A DNA stretch of 34,884 nt from an uncultured bacterium (lineage in GTDB: Bacteria; Cyanobacteriota; Vampirovibrionia; Gastranaerophilales; Gastranaerophilaceae): contig CABUAQ010000010.1 of NCBI GenBank assembly GCA_902489575.1, positions 1 through 34,884 on the forward strand, read 5' to 3'. The first letter of the stretch is position 1; each line of letters starts with the position of its first letter. Below are positions 1 to 9,638 of the stretch, piece by piece. Made by a program: the position numbers and the translations under genes. The notes beneath the pieces were generated by a model, which searched no databases, had not been told where the DNA came from, and worked only from the letters and a program-made list of their open reading frames with translations.

Positions 1-1
1 T

Positions 2-86
2 ATTTTGGTATAAGGATTATATAAGTTTTTCTAGAATATTATTTTAAACTTTTATTATATTTTTCATATGTTAATAATACCAAAAT
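2..86. repeat. Long-spaced inverted repeat upstream of first gene
   Basis: A perfect 10-bp inverted repeat: ATTTTGGTAT at 2-11 and ATACCAAAAT at 77-86, with a run of T following the second arm. The arms are 65 nt apart, so this may be the end of a terminator for a gene to the left, or a pair of protein-binding half-sites. Nothing in the window decides between these. Confidence 0.3.
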
Positions 87-130
87 TTTTTAAACTTCTC
101 TAATGTTCAGTATGACTACATTTTTACAAT

Positions 131-158
131 TTGATTAAATTATAGAACCCTATATAAT
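131..158 (+). promoter_or_regulatory. Sigma70-type promoter for the CNNM/CorC gene
   Basis: TTGATT (131-136), a 16-nt spacer and TATAAT (153-158), 34 nt before the start codon at 193. The same TTGATT -35 box recurs before the 87-aa gene at 18988, which supports it as a local promoter style. Confidence 0.6.
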
Positions 159-192
159 AGAAAAATACGAATAAGTAACTTTACGAGGATGT

Positions 193-1491
193 ATGATATT
201 AGTTAATTTAGTAATAATTTTATTTTTATTGTTGGCAAATGGTTTTTTTGTGGCGTCAGAATTTGCCCTTGTGAGTGTGCGACAGACAAGGATTTGTCAA
301 TTGGCAAAAGAGGGTAACAAAACTGCTAATATCACTGTTGCAGCGTTAAAAGAACTGGATAAGTATATAGCAGCAACTCAATTAGGTATTACTATTGCAA
401 GTATTGGATTAGGCTGGGTTGGTGAAGCGACTTTGGCAAAATTAATCCAACCATTGTTCGATTTTTTGCCTTATGTTTCGAAAACTGTTGCAACACACAC
501 TATTGCTGTTGCTATTGCATTTATTTTAATAACTTTTATGCATGTTGTTATAGGAGAATTGATGCCAAAATCTATTGCGCTTCAGTATCCTGAAAAAACA
601 ACATTAGTGATAACAAAACCTTTAGTATTTGTTGCAAAATTATTTACGCCATTTATATTTATGTTGAATGGGTTTGGGAATTGGGCATTAAAATTATTGA
701 AAATTCCTCCGGCACATCCTATCCATGCTGTGCATACAGAAGAAGAAATTGATATGATTATTGATGCAAGTTATAAAGGCGGAATATTAAACGAAACTGA
801 AAGTTTTATGTTGAAGAATACATTAAAGTTTACGGATTTACTTGCTAAACAGATTATGGTACCAAGATGTGATGTAGTGAGTTTGTCGGTTGATATTCAA
901 CCTAAAATACTCGAAAAAATACTTGTTGAAAATCAGTATTCAAGATATCCTGTTTACGAAGGGAATTTTGATAATATTGTTGGGATTTTACATGTAAAAG
1001 ATTTGTATCCGTACAATATGCAAAAAGAAGGTGATAAATTAGAAAAATATATACGTAAACCATTGTTGGTACCGGAAACAATGACTATGGATTTGTTATT
1101 GCAAAACTTTAAGGAAAATAAGACAGAAATTGCAATTGTAATGGATGAATTTGGTGGGATGTCCGGAATAATTTCATTTGAAGATGTTTTGGAAGAAATT
1201 TTCGGGGAAGTTCAGGATGAATTTGATGATGAGGAATGTGATATAAAACAAGTTTCAGCGGCTAAATTTGTAATGAATGGGTTGTATAGAATAGATGAGT
1301 TTTTTGAACATTTTGGTCTTAATATAGATGAGGATGATGTTGAAACTATTGGAGGTTATGTACAAAAGCTTCTTGGCAGAATAGCAAGGGTAAAAGATGA
1401 AGTAAGATTAGAAAATTTAACAATAAGGGTAATAGAGATGAAGGGACGTCGAATAAAAAAGGTTTTAGTAGAACGAGAAAAAGAGCAGTAA
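193..1491 (+). CDS. CNNM/CorC (TlyC-like) transporter, DUF21-CBS-CorC_HlyC
   Basis: This is a 432-aa inner-membrane protein of the CNNM/CorC family, often named 'hemolysin-like', linked to magnesium or other divalent cation efflux. Residues 1-165 form the DUF21 membrane domain: a first hydrophobic helix at 3-25, further hydrophobic stretches near 60-80, 100-125 and 135-160, and the family signature VIGELMPKSIAL at 119-130. Tandem CBS domains follow (about 205-330, including MVPRCDVVSL and VMDEFGGMSGIISFEDVLEE), then an acidic linker and a CorC_HlyC domain (about 345-425). The length is normal for the family. An ATG at 189 is out of frame; the GAGG just upstream fits the 193 start. A promoter lies at 131-158. 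Family assignment is strong; the transported ion is not readable from sequence. Confidence 0.9.
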   Translation: MILVNLVIILFLLLANGFFVASEFALVSVRQTRICQLAKEGNKTANITVAALKELDKYIAATQLGITIASIGLGWVGEATLAKLIQPLFDFLPYVSKTVATHTIAVAIAFILITFMHVVIGELMPKSIALQYPEKTTLVITKPLVFVAKLFTPFIFMLNGFGNWALKLLKIPPAHPIHAVHTEEEIDMIIDASYKGGILNETESFMLKNTLKFTDLLAKQIMVPRCDVVSLSVDIQPKILEKILVENQYSRYPVYEGNFDNIVGILHVKDLYPYNMQKEGDKLEKYIRKPLLVPETMTMDLLLQNFKENKTEIAIVMDEFGGMSGIISFEDVLEEIFGEVQDEFDDEECDIKQVSAAKFVMNGLYRIDEFFEHFGLNIDEDDVETIGGYVQKLLGRIARVKDEVRLENLTIRVIEMKGRRIKKVLVEREKEQ

Positions 1492-1511
1492 AATTAAATC
1501 TTATACAGGGG

Positions 1512-1540
1512 TTGATTTTAAAAAATGTTTATAGTACATT
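1512..1540 (+). promoter_or_regulatory. Possible promoter of the tRNA-Ile gene
   Basis: TTGATT (1512-1517), a 17-nt spacer and TACATT (1535-1540), about 50 nt before the tRNA 5' end. The -10 is weak, so this is a tentative call based on position and the recurring TTGATT -35. Confidence 0.35.
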
Positions 1541-1589
1541 TGTTCATGCGGAAAGGGCAACAGGCGGTTGTATATTTCCAAAAGCTTAT

Positions 1590-3247
<1,658 letters not shown>

Positions 3248-3486
3248 AATTTGAACTCCTTAGATTTTTCTGAACTTCTTTGTTTTTATTTTTACTCATT
3301 TTTCAAAAAGTAAAGTGAGGATTCCATACGATTTCACATTAAGGAATTCTGAAAACGGGCGGACTAAAAGCAATAGAAACCTACTCAAATCTGCAAAAAG
3401 ATTCATAAAAATTTACGAAATCCAGTAATTGCAGACATCTAAGGAAAAAAAATTTCATACTGAAGCAAAAAGTTTGGTGTTTGTGT

Positions 3487-3598
3487 TCAAAAAGTGTAGT
3501 TTCTGTCGTCTTTTGGCTAAAATCCACTCAAATAAAGCCTTTTGCTAATTAGAAAAATGTAGTTTTTCTGTCGTTAGAATGTCGCTGAGGTGTAGTTT
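3487..3598 (+). repeat. Triple TGTAGTTT module, left copy
   Basis: TGTAGTTT occurs at 3495-3502, 3558-3565 and 3591-3598 (spacings 63 and 33 nt). The same arrangement occurs at 9363, 9427 and 9460 (spacings 64 and 33). The first 16 bases (3487-3502) are identical to 9355-9370. The 42 bases from 3558 match those from 9427 at 36 positions. A CTGTCGT word follows the first two boxes here. The spacings are near whole helical turns, which suggests a protein-binding array. Confidence 0.7.
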
Positions 3599-3605
3599 TG
3601 GCAAA

Positions 3606-3633
3606 GAAAAACCGCACAGGTAATCTATGCGGT
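3606..3633 (-). terminator. Terminator of recombinase 2
   Basis: On the minus strand ACCGCATAG pairs with CTGTGCGGT (one mismatch) around a short loop and is followed by TTTTTC. It lies 48 nt after the recombinase 2 stop and just before the left triple-box module. Confidence 0.65.
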
Positions 3634-3680
3634 GTGAAGTTCAAAGTAATATAGTATGAAAATCTAAATTTCACACAGGA

Positions 3681-5165
3681 CTATCTCCGTCTAATCTGCC
3701 GAAAAGCCGATTTGAACGTCATTTTCAGACCGTTTTCGGTGCATTTGAACGTATTTGCGACTAATTCAAGGGTTTTCCGTTTGTTGTGGGTATCAAAATC
3801 AGTGTAAACATCATAAAGACGTTTTTCGCAAGCTTCTGCAACCTTAGATTTCACTGTTTCGAGCTGTTTTTCAGCCGCAAGTATTTGAGCATCTAAATCA
3901 CCATATTTTTCACGAATAGCATCCATTTTGTCGCTAATATATTTCTCATCAGTAATACCATTTTTTGCTACTTTTTCCATAACCCCCTGTTCACTGTGGT
4001 ATTTGCGACTAACATTCCGTTTCAGTGTAGATAAATTCTGCGATATATCAGAAAGTTCATTTTTTAGAGTATCCGCCACGATTTCATCAGGAATAAGCCC
4101 TAAACGTACCTCTTTGAGATAAGCATTCACATCATCATCAATTGAGACTTCACTAACAGAAACTTTTTCATTACATTTCGGGTTCATACAGCGGTAATAC
4201 ACATATTTTTTGCCACTCGGTTTCACCTTAATGTCTGCGGTTAACGAGCGTCCGCAATTAGCACAAGTAAGCAAATTAGAATAAAATTCATTGTGTTTAC
4301 GTGGAGCTTTTGGGGCTGAACCGAGAAGTTTTTGGACTTTTGCAAATAGTTCATCAGATATAATAGCCTCATGTGTGCCATTCACATACTCATCAGCCTT
4401 TTTCACATAATATTTGCCAGTATAGAAAAGATTTCTCAACATAGAATCTAAGGTGCTTGGGGGTATTTTCTTATCCGGTTGCAACTCATACATAAACCCT
4501 AATTCAAATAGTTCATTTGCAACCTCTGGAATAGAATAGTTTCCTGTTGCGTACAATTCAAAAGCTTTACGAACAAAATTTGCACGACTATCCATAATAA
4601 CAGCTCTACCGAGTTCATTGTCATTCATATAAGCATAAGGCGGTTTTGTAGACCTGTGACCGCTCAAATTTTTGGCAATAATACCAGCATTGCACCGTTG
4701 CCTATCCAAACGCACACGATAGTTAGAAAAAGCTATTTCCATATCGAATAGCATAAAATCGGCAGGGTCAACCGGATTTTGCATAATACGGTTTGGAACG
4801 ACAAGCACAACTATAATTCCATAATCTTCAATCAACTCCTTAATAACATCGCCGTCTGCTCCGTTTCTCGTAAGCCTGTCAGAATAAGCACATACAAGTA
4901 CTTTTGCTTTGCCATCTTTCAACATTTGTACCATTTTGTTGAACTTAGGTCTTTTGCTACCTTTCATGGCACTTACATTTTCTATAAATCCCTCAACAAT
5001 ATTCATTTTGTATCCGTTGCAAAAATTTTCGCATAATTCTTTTTGGTCTTCTATAGAAGTACCTTTTTCTTGGTCTTTGCTTGAAACTCTGCAATAATAA
5101 ACACAATCAAGTGATGTCAGATTTTTCCATTTGTTAAGTATGCTATCATAATCAAATATTGTCAT
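3681..5165 (-). CDS. Large serine recombinase 2
   Basis: A 494-aa serine recombinase. The resolvase domain has YCRVSSKDQ with nucleophile Ser28 and YSDRLTRN (94-101). The Recombinase domain spans about 160-275 (STKPPYAYM; KAFELYATGNYSI at 200-212). A zinc ribbon uses Cys301, Cys304, Cys326 and Cys331, and a coiled coil follows at about 360-430. It shares the architecture of recombinase 1 but is clearly diverged. It ends normally within the element, unlike recombinase 1. SD AAAGGAG is 7 nt before the ATG. It lies 92 nt downstream of the ATPase gene on the same strand, with a hairpin between them. It could act in excision, in inversion or resolution, or come from an older element; the sequence does not say which. 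Confidence 0.92.
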   Translation of the reverse strand: MTIFDYDSILNKWKNLTSLDCVYYCRVSSKDQEKGTSIEDQKELCENFCNGYKMNIVEGFIENVSAMKGSKRPKFNKMVQMLKDGKAKVLVCAYSDRLTRNGADGDVIKELIEDYGIIVVLVVPNRIMQNPVDPADFMLFDMEIAFSNYRVRLDRQRCNAGIIAKNLSGHRSTKPPYAYMNDNELGRAVIMDSRANFVRKAFELYATGNYSIPEVANELFELGFMYELQPDKKIPPSTLDSMLRNLFYTGKYYVKKADEYVNGTHEAIISDELFAKVQKLLGSAPKAPRKHNEFYSNLLTCANCGRSLTADIKVKPSGKKYVYYRCMNPKCNEKVSVSEVSIDDDVNAYLKEVRLGLIPDEIVADTLKNELSDISQNLSTLKRNVSRKYHSEQGVMEKVAKNGITDEKYISDKMDAIREKYGDLDAQILAAEKQLETVKSKVAEACEKRLYDVYTDFDTHNKRKTLELVANTFKCTENGLKMTFKSAFRQIRRR

Positions 5166-5208
5166 AATTTTTCTCCTTTTGGTTTTCTAAGTACACATTT
5201 TTTCTTTC

Positions 5209-5228
5209 CCTGCATAGACTTATGTAGG
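5209..5228 (-). promoter_or_regulatory. Compact hairpin between ATPase and recombinase 2
   Basis: CCTGCATA (5209-5216) pairs with TATGTAGG (5221-5228) around a 4-nt loop, with one G-T wobble in this strand. There is no clear T tract on the minus strand, so it looks more like an attenuating, processing or protein-binding hairpin in the transcript than a strong terminator. Confidence 0.4.
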
Positions 5229-5257
5229 AAAATTTCATATTTTCGATAAGATTAGTC

Positions 5258-6934
5258 CTAATCTTCGTTAGTTCTATCAATTGCACGATAAAAACTTTGT
5301 TCGTGTTGCAATTTTTCCAGTAAATACTCATTGCCGGATATATCAATAGATATAGCTCGGTTTAGACCTGTCATAGGTGTCGATTGGGTACAAAAACGAC
5401 GGTCAGTTGCAACTAATTGCCGAAACTGTGCAGATGTCATAACATTTTGTGGATTTGCGACATTGAACTTCTCAATATACCTATTCAAGTTCAATCTCAA
5501 ACTCGTGTCGACAAGTTTCCAATCTTTGCCGTGTACAAGCTTGTCGGCTTCAAACATTCGAGTAATGTCATACAAAATAATATCTGCATTTTTGAGTTCA
5601 GTTTTCAAATATTCTTGATACATTTCATTGTAGTCAACGGCAATCTGTCGCCAATTCACTAATTCATATCCAAGAATGTGGTTAATTATTGCCCACATTG
5701 TGCAAGAGATAGCTATACTAAAGATATGACGTTTTCCTCTTTGGTTTGTCAATCTGCACACAGTCTCAAATACCATTTTGTAAGTTTCGGGAATAGCTGA
5801 ACGATATTGTAGCAATAACGGCAGGATTAAAGATAATTCTTTGCGTTGTTCAGGATTAAAATATCCGTATTCTGTCAAATCAAAATCACCATTTTTCACA
5901 TGTGCAAATAATACACGAGATAATAATTGCGGGGTTGGTTTTCTCCAAAACTCGTTTGCAGAAGCCACTATACTTGTGTGGACTTCAATTTTGTCAATAC
6001 CGTCTTTTTTCCCACGTTCTCTAGAGATACCGTGAAAGATATTTTTCACCATTGGTTCAAGCTTGTTCAGAATATCTGGAAGTAAATCATCTACGAAAGC
6101 GGGTATGTTTCTGCGAGAATGGATACTTCTTGAGATAGCATAGACCGTAGAATTTCCAGCAGTGTGTGTCGAATTGTCGGGGAAACCATAAATTGCTGAA
6201 ATAAAATCCGTAATAGTACTTTTTCCTGACTCATAAGCACCAAATACGAAAATGCTCGGCATACAACCAGTGATACTCATAAAGACATCACGCATAGCTA
6301 TAGCTAAAGCACCACCTACACATAGCAATACATCAAATCTGTTGAAAATACTTGCAAATTGAGGAATTGCTGTTTGAATAATCTCTAAGGCAGTTTTTTC
6401 CGTTGGATATACCATGGGAATACATAGGCTTTTCTTATCTACTAATGAATTTTCAATACAATCATAACCTTTTTCAGAAACATACTTAGGGGCTATAAAA
6501 AGTTGGTTTGTTTTGTACTGAAAATAAGAATTTCCATAAATATACCACTCAATCTGATGACCTGCGTGGACATATTGTATTTTGCACACAGATTGTTCTC
6601 GTAATCGCTTTTGCAATATATCGAATTCATGTTTTTTGAACGATATTTTCGTTCCGACAAATTTTTTCCCAATTTTAAGATTAAGTGCTCGACTGTCAAT
6701 CAAATCTTCCTGTTCAAGTTCAACTAATGCTTGTGCAGGATTTTTGCCACCAACAACTACAGACACAATAAACTTTTCTGTAGATATCAAAGTTTTGTCT
6801 ATCAAATCTATGGTTCGAAGAAGATACAACGGGTGAATTTCAATCATAGATGTTAAAGCATTGGCAGTTAAAGTTTGTTGTTCTGTTATCGTAACTTCTT
6901 GCGTTACCTGTTTTTGTTCATTTTCGTTACTCAT
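5258..6934 (-). CDS. DUF927/D5-like P-loop ATPase (putative replication helicase)
   Basis: A 558-aa protein with a Walker A motif GAYESGKST (232-240) preceded by a hydrophobic strand (PSIFVF) and a Walker B-like IPAFVDD (277-283). An Asn-containing strand, TSIVASANEF, is placed like a sensor motif. This order resembles DUF927 and D5-like helicase/primase C-terminal ATPases of phages and integrative elements. The N-terminal 200 residues contain no primase motif that I can recognise. The ATG overlaps the stop of the upstream 39-codon ORF by 8 nt, implying translational coupling. It sits in an ORF39-ATPase-recombinase 2 transcription unit. Likely role: unwinding or loading step in replication or maintenance of the excised element. 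The ATPase call is firm; the exact family and role are moderate. Confidence 0.75.
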   Translation of the reverse strand: MSNENEQKQVTQEVTITEQQTLTANALTSMIEIHPLYLLRTIDLIDKTLISTEKFIVSVVVGGKNPAQALVELEQEDLIDSRALNLKIGKKFVGTKISFKKHEFDILQKRLREQSVCKIQYVHAGHQIEWYIYGNSYFQYKTNQLFIAPKYVSEKGYDCIENSLVDKKSLCIPMVYPTEKTALEIIQTAIPQFASIFNRFDVLLCVGGALAIAMRDVFMSITGCMPSIFVFGAYESGKSTITDFISAIYGFPDNSTHTAGNSTVYAISRSIHSRRNIPAFVDDLLPDILNKLEPMVKNIFHGISRERGKKDGIDKIEVHTSIVASANEFWRKPTPQLLSRVLFAHVKNGDFDLTEYGYFNPEQRKELSLILPLLLQYRSAIPETYKMVFETVCRLTNQRGKRHIFSIAISCTMWAIINHILGYELVNWRQIAVDYNEMYQEYLKTELKNADIILYDITRMFEADKLVHGKDWKLVDTSLRLNLNRYIEKFNVANPQNVMTSAQFRQLVATDRRFCTQSTPMTGLNRAISIDISGNEYLLEKLQHEQSFYRAIDRTNED

Positions 6935-7046
6935 TTGTAAATCCTTTCATTGTTTCTTGTATGACTATTCTCACTAAACTTTGAATAAGATCCTTTTCTG
7001 TTGCGGTAAAATCTGAAACCGCTAATCTTGTAATGTTCTTTGCCAT
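6927..7046 (-). CDS. Tiny 39-aa ORF coupled to the ATPase gene
   Basis: ATG at 7046 to TAA at 6927 encodes 39 residues, beginning MAKNITRLAVSDFT and ending MKGFTNE. An SD (AGAAAGGA) lies 8 nt before the ATG. The stop overlaps the ATPase start (AATGAGTAA), a common coupling arrangement. The peptide has a predicted amphipathic helix (EKDLIQSLVRIVIQETMKG). I do not recognise a family. It could be a small DNA-binding or adaptor peptide, or simply a leader that controls ATPase translation. Confidence 0.6.
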   Translation of the reverse strand: MAKNITRLAVSDFTATEKDLIQSLVRIVIQETMKGFTNE

Positions 7047-7078
7047 ATTATATGTTCCTTTCTGTTTTGAGTTTTTTT

Positions 7079-7123
7079 GGCAAGCCACGCTCGCCTGCCA
7101 GAGAGATAATTTTAAACCTCTCT
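7079..7123 (-). promoter_or_regulatory. Two-hairpin 5' leader of the ORF39-ATPase unit
   Basis: In the transcript AGAGAG (7123-7118) pairs with CTCTCT (7105-7100). Immediately after, GGCAGGC (7099-7093) pairs with GCTTGCC (7085-7079) around a 7-nt loop, followed by AAAAAAA rather than T. The hairpins fall between the promoter and the SD, so they may stabilise the mRNA, bind a protein or control translation. Confidence 0.45.
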
Positions 7124-7170
7124 AACAAGCTAAACATTAGAGCTAGCAATGCATTTCAAATTACATTACT

Positions 7171-7200
7171 ATTATAACGCATACAGGGTAACTATTTCAA
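7171..7200 (-). promoter_or_regulatory. Strong sigma70-type promoter for ORF39-ATPase
   Basis: Read on the minus strand: TTGAAA (7200-7195), an 18-nt spacer and TATAAT (7176-7171). The predicted leader is roughly 115-120 nt. One arm of the TATAACGCA inverted pair overlaps the -10, so a repressor could act here. Confidence 0.7.
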
Positions 7201-7449
7201 GAGGGTAATGAGCAAAAATTCCTTGTTATAATTGCGTTATAGGCATAAACGCCCTATCGAAATACTAGAGCAGGACAAAAATATATGCTACTACCCTAGT
7301 AATCTATGAGTAGGAATTTTTGAATTTGCTCATGTGCAGATAAGAGTAAGAAGTTAACCCATTTTTGAGGCTTGCCGATATTATTCTAGTGGCTTTGAGA
7401 CCATTTTTGAGCCTATTTTTCAATAATTTTATCTTAACAGTTCTTAATA

Positions 7450-7938
7450 TTACAAGCAATAATCGCCGAACTCGCAACGCATTTCAATAGCTTCATCATA
7501 AGCTTGACCTGCTTTTTGTGCATTTTCAGTATCACCTATCGACTCAAAAAGTTTCATAGCCTCGTAGTAGCTGTCTATTGCCTCACGATATTTTTCCTGC
7601 CTGAGGTAGATATTTCCCTGTGAAAACTTAGATTTTGCAGTAAAAGCTGTTCCCTCATCATTTGCAGATGTGCCATAGTAGCTATCAGCGTTTTGAGGGA
7701 CATAATAGGAGTTTTGCGGTGCAGGCTGTTGCGTGGTTTGAGGAATTTCTGTTGTCTGTTTGTTTTCAAGCTGTTGTTTTTGTGCATTGGTCTGAATAAC
7801 CTGTCCTCTAAGTCTATTGACATCTGAAAGAGCATCAATTCCACTCCTGATACCGTAAAAGATACTGTTCATATCACTTGCATAAGAACAACTACTACAC
7901 AATGTAAACAATAAAGCTAAAAGCATAATGTTTTTCAT
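7450..7938 (-). CDS. Exported TPR-type protein, 162 aa
   Basis: An N-terminal signal peptide (MKNIMLLALLFTLCSSCSYAS) is followed by a Gln-rich linker (about 47-80) and one to two C-terminal TPR-like helical repeats (FSQGNIYLRQEKYREAIDSY and the following helix, about 103-152). The Cys17 context (LCSSC) is only a loose lipobox, so a secreted/periplasmic protein or a lipoprotein are both possible. The tail ends in Cys-containing CEFGDYCL, echoing the DRCEYID end of its upstream partner. SD AGGAG lies 7 nt before the ATG, and only 10 nt separate it from the upstream gene. The function is unknown; the pairing suggests an envelope-associated cargo pair. Confidence 0.7.
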   Translation of the reverse strand: MKNIMLLALLFTLCSSCSYASDMNSIFYGIRSGIDALSDVNRLRGQVIQTNAQKQQLENKQTTEIPQTTQQPAPQNSYYVPQNADSYYGTSANDEGTAFTAKSKFSQGNIYLRQEKYREAIDSYYEAMKLFESIGDTENAQKAGQAYDEAIEMRCEFGDYCL

Positions 7939-7948
7939 TCAAGTTCTC

Positions 7949-8806
7949 CTAATCTATGTATTCACACCTGTCATACAATGCACACATCAATTGGTCAGCG
8001 AATTTAAGATATGTAAACGCTTTAGAATAAGCAGATATTTCACCTAAGTCATGTTTTAAGCTCAAAGCAATGTTACGGTCATGGACAAAACCGTCAAAAT
8101 CTTTTTCGTTATATTTTTCAACAGCCCTGTAACAGTATGCTATTGCTGTAGCCTCTTTACTACTATTAAGAGACATTGCTTTGTTAAAATCTTCTTTAGC
8201 TTTTCCTTTTGTTTCTTTAGAGGCATAATAGGTTATTCCCCTATAGGCATAGGCTTCAGCAAGATTTTCATCTAAATCGATAGCACTAGTAAAAAGTTTT
8301 GTCATTTCTGAGTAATCGCAATCAAACTCACAGTTTTCATTTTCTTTCAATAGAGCTTTTCCCTTTTGGAGATAAATATCTGGCAAGCTAGGGTCAAAAA
8401 TAGCGGCAATATCATAGTATTTGGTGGCTTTATTATATAACCCGTTTCTCACTTTTTCCTTCCCCTGAGCAACAAGTTTTTTAGCATAATCAGTGTCTTT
8501 CGATGGAGATAACTGTTCTATAAAGCCAATAATCTCATTCACAGAATTGTAGTCGTTCGCTTCTATTTTTTGAATACATATATCGCTTAACTGCTTAATA
8601 TATTTTCTTGTTGCAATACTGTTAATGTGTCGTGCTAAATCAAATCTCTTTTTTGCAGTAACAAAATCCTTGTTGTTAATCTGTGTAACAACATCCTTCA
8701 TAGTAATTTCAACAATTTTGGGAGTAGAAAAATAATACCCTGCTCCGAATAATACCAACAACGCTATAACTATATAGAATTTTTTACTTTTTAAGACGTT
8801 TCCCAT
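7949..8806 (-). CDS. Membrane-anchored TPR protein, 285 aa
   Basis: A single N-terminal membrane helix (about 10-27) is followed by helical TPR-like repeats, including YNKATKYYDIAAIFDPSLPD, the classic LAEAYAYRGITYYA unit (about 183-196) and a following AIAYCYRAVEKYNEKDFDGF unit. The N-terminal arm suggests a signal anchor with the repeats outside the cytoplasm. SD GGAG is 5 nt before the ATG. It heads a two-gene unit with the 162-aa protein and is divergent from the MerR-type gene, with a perfect inverted repeat in its promoter region. I do not recognise a specific family beyond TPR. Confidence 0.7.
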   Translation of the reverse strand: MGNVLKSKKFYIVIALLVLFGAGYYFSTPKIVEITMKDVVTQINNKDFVTAKKRFDLARHINSIATRKYIKQLSDICIQKIEANDYNSVNEIIGFIEQLSPSKDTDYAKKLVAQGKEKVRNGLYNKATKYYDIAAIFDPSLPDIYLQKGKALLKENENCEFDCDYSEMTKLFTSAIDLDENLAEAYAYRGITYYASKETKGKAKEDFNKAMSLNSSKEATAIAYCYRAVEKYNEKDFDGFVHDRNIALSLKHDLGEISAYSKAFTYLKFADQLMCALYDRCEYID

Positions 8807-8848
8807 ATTTTCTCCTATATTTTAACCGCATAACCAAAACCATAATAC

Positions 8849-8882
8849 ATGTAAACCATAAATTTGTAAATATGGTTTACAT
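8849..8882. promoter_or_regulatory. Perfect 12-bp inverted repeat, likely operator
   Basis: ATGTAAACCATA (8849-8860) and TATGGTTTACAT (8871-8882) are perfect complements with a 10-nt spacer. The site lies 42 nt before the TPR gene start and about 90 nt before the divergent MerR-type gene. A dimeric regulator, probably the adjacent MerR-type protein, is the natural candidate to bind it. Confidence 0.65.
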
Positions 8883-8974
8883 AAATTAAGAATTTAGTCT
8901 TTTGTCGAATAGCTACATGCAAATAGCTATAATTTGCCTTGTGTATTATCATTGAAAGGATATGAGGATAAAAT

Positions 8975-9334
8975 ATGGTACTCAAGAACAAGTTTGAGAA
9001 AGACGAACCACTACTAACAACAAGTATTGTAGCCAAAAGGCTGGGAATAACTCCTGACAGACTAAGAACGTACGACACTGAAAAGCTAATCAATACCCAA
9101 AGGATAAAGACAGGTAAAGTTCAGAAAAGGTTATACAGCTTGTACGATGTTGAGTGGCTACAATGTCTTAGAATACTTGTCAAAGACCATAAAATGAGTA
9201 TATCCTCAATCAAAATTCTTCTGCAAATCCTCTACAAAAATCCCTCAACCATATTGCCAAAGAATGAAATTGGTGAAGTTCTTCACGAGATGACACTAAA
9301 TCCGAATTTCAAACCTGTGGTAAAGAACTTCTAA
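8975..9334 (+). CDS. MerR-type HTH regulator, 119 aa
   Basis: A short DNA-binding protein. The winged-helix motif covers about 13-65: LTTSIVAKRLGITPDRLRTY, then KVQKRLYSLYDVEWLQCLRIL, the typical MerR pattern. The C-terminal part (70-119) is short and has no conserved metal or drug ligand motif. This size fits an excisionase-like or element-specific regulator rather than a full effector-sensing MerR. SD GAGG is 8 nt before the ATG and a TATAAT lies at 8928-8933. It is divergent from the TPR pair, with the perfect inverted repeat at 8849-8882 between them. It could control excision, the TPR operon or both. Confidence 0.8.
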   Translation: MVLKNKFEKDEPLLTTSIVAKRLGITPDRLRTYDTEKLINTQRIKTGKVQKRLYSLYDVEWLQCLRILVKDHKMSISSIKILLQILYKNPSTILPKNEIGEVLHEMTLNPNFKPVVKNF

Positions 9335-9354
9335 GAAAAATTTGTGTTTTGTCC

Positions 9355-9467
9355 TCAAAAAGTGTAGTTTGTGTAGTCAAAAGCTAAAAATCAGAGCTGT
9401 GAAAAGATTTCAGCCATGCACTGCTGTGTAGTTTTCCTGTCGTCAGAGTGTAGCAAAGGTGTAGTTT
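9355..9467 (+). repeat. Triple TGTAGTTT module, right copy
   Basis: TGTAGTTT at 9363-9370, 9427-9434 and 9460-9467 matches the left module at 3495, 3558 and 3591 in order, orientation and spacing to within one base. CTGTCGT follows the second box. It lies just after the MerR-type gene and before the PIN-GNAT gene. Confidence 0.7.
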
Positions 9468-9609
9468 TAGAGTAGAAAATCTAAAATCACTTAGAAAACC
9501 TTTCAAAAAAGCAAGTACGAGCATAAGAGTAGCGAAGACTGATTTTTGCATAAAAAATACACTAAAAACGTAAATTTTTGTCAAAATAAAGTTTGATTTT
9601 CAGTTGTTA

Positions 9610-9638
9610 TTTACAAAATTATTTAGATAAAGTATAAT
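9610..9638 (+). promoter_or_regulatory. Promoter giving a nearly leaderless PIN-GNAT transcript
   Basis: TTTACA (9610-9615), a 17-nt spacer and TATAAT (9633-9638). The ATG at 9645 begins only 6 nt after the -10, so transcription should start at or within a base or two of the start codon. No SD is present, consistent with leaderless translation. Confidence 0.7.

Larger units (their letters stand above)
3248..3680. other. Gene-free stretch between the two recombinases
   Basis: I see no plausible gene here. It holds the 5' leader of recombinase 1 (read leftwards), the triple TGTAGTTT module at 3495-3598 and the terminator of recombinase 2 at 3606-3633. It is a candidate control, replication or recombinase-binding region. 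Confidence 0.6.
7047..7449. other. Gene-free leader and promoter region before the ATPase unit
   Basis: No credible gene on either strand. It holds a strong minus-strand promoter (7171-7200), a two-hairpin leader (7079-7123), a distant inverted pair TATAACGCA (7173-7181) / TGCGTTATA (7233-7241), and a GGAATTTTTG-type sequence near 7314 that partly complements 7209-7222. These repeated words suggest a control region for the downstream ATPase and recombinase 2. Confidence 0.55.

Noticed and set aside
3248..3680. CRISPR array or tandem repeat near 3500
   Set aside because: Only three short boxes at unequal spacing (63 and 33 nt); no regular repeat-spacer structure and no cas genes.
3681..5165. 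Recombinase 2 as a pseudogene
   Set aside because: Catalytic serine, arginines, four zinc cysteines and full length are all present.
7079..7123. Terminator call for the leader hairpins
   Set aside because: On the transcribed strand A, not T, follows the hairpin.
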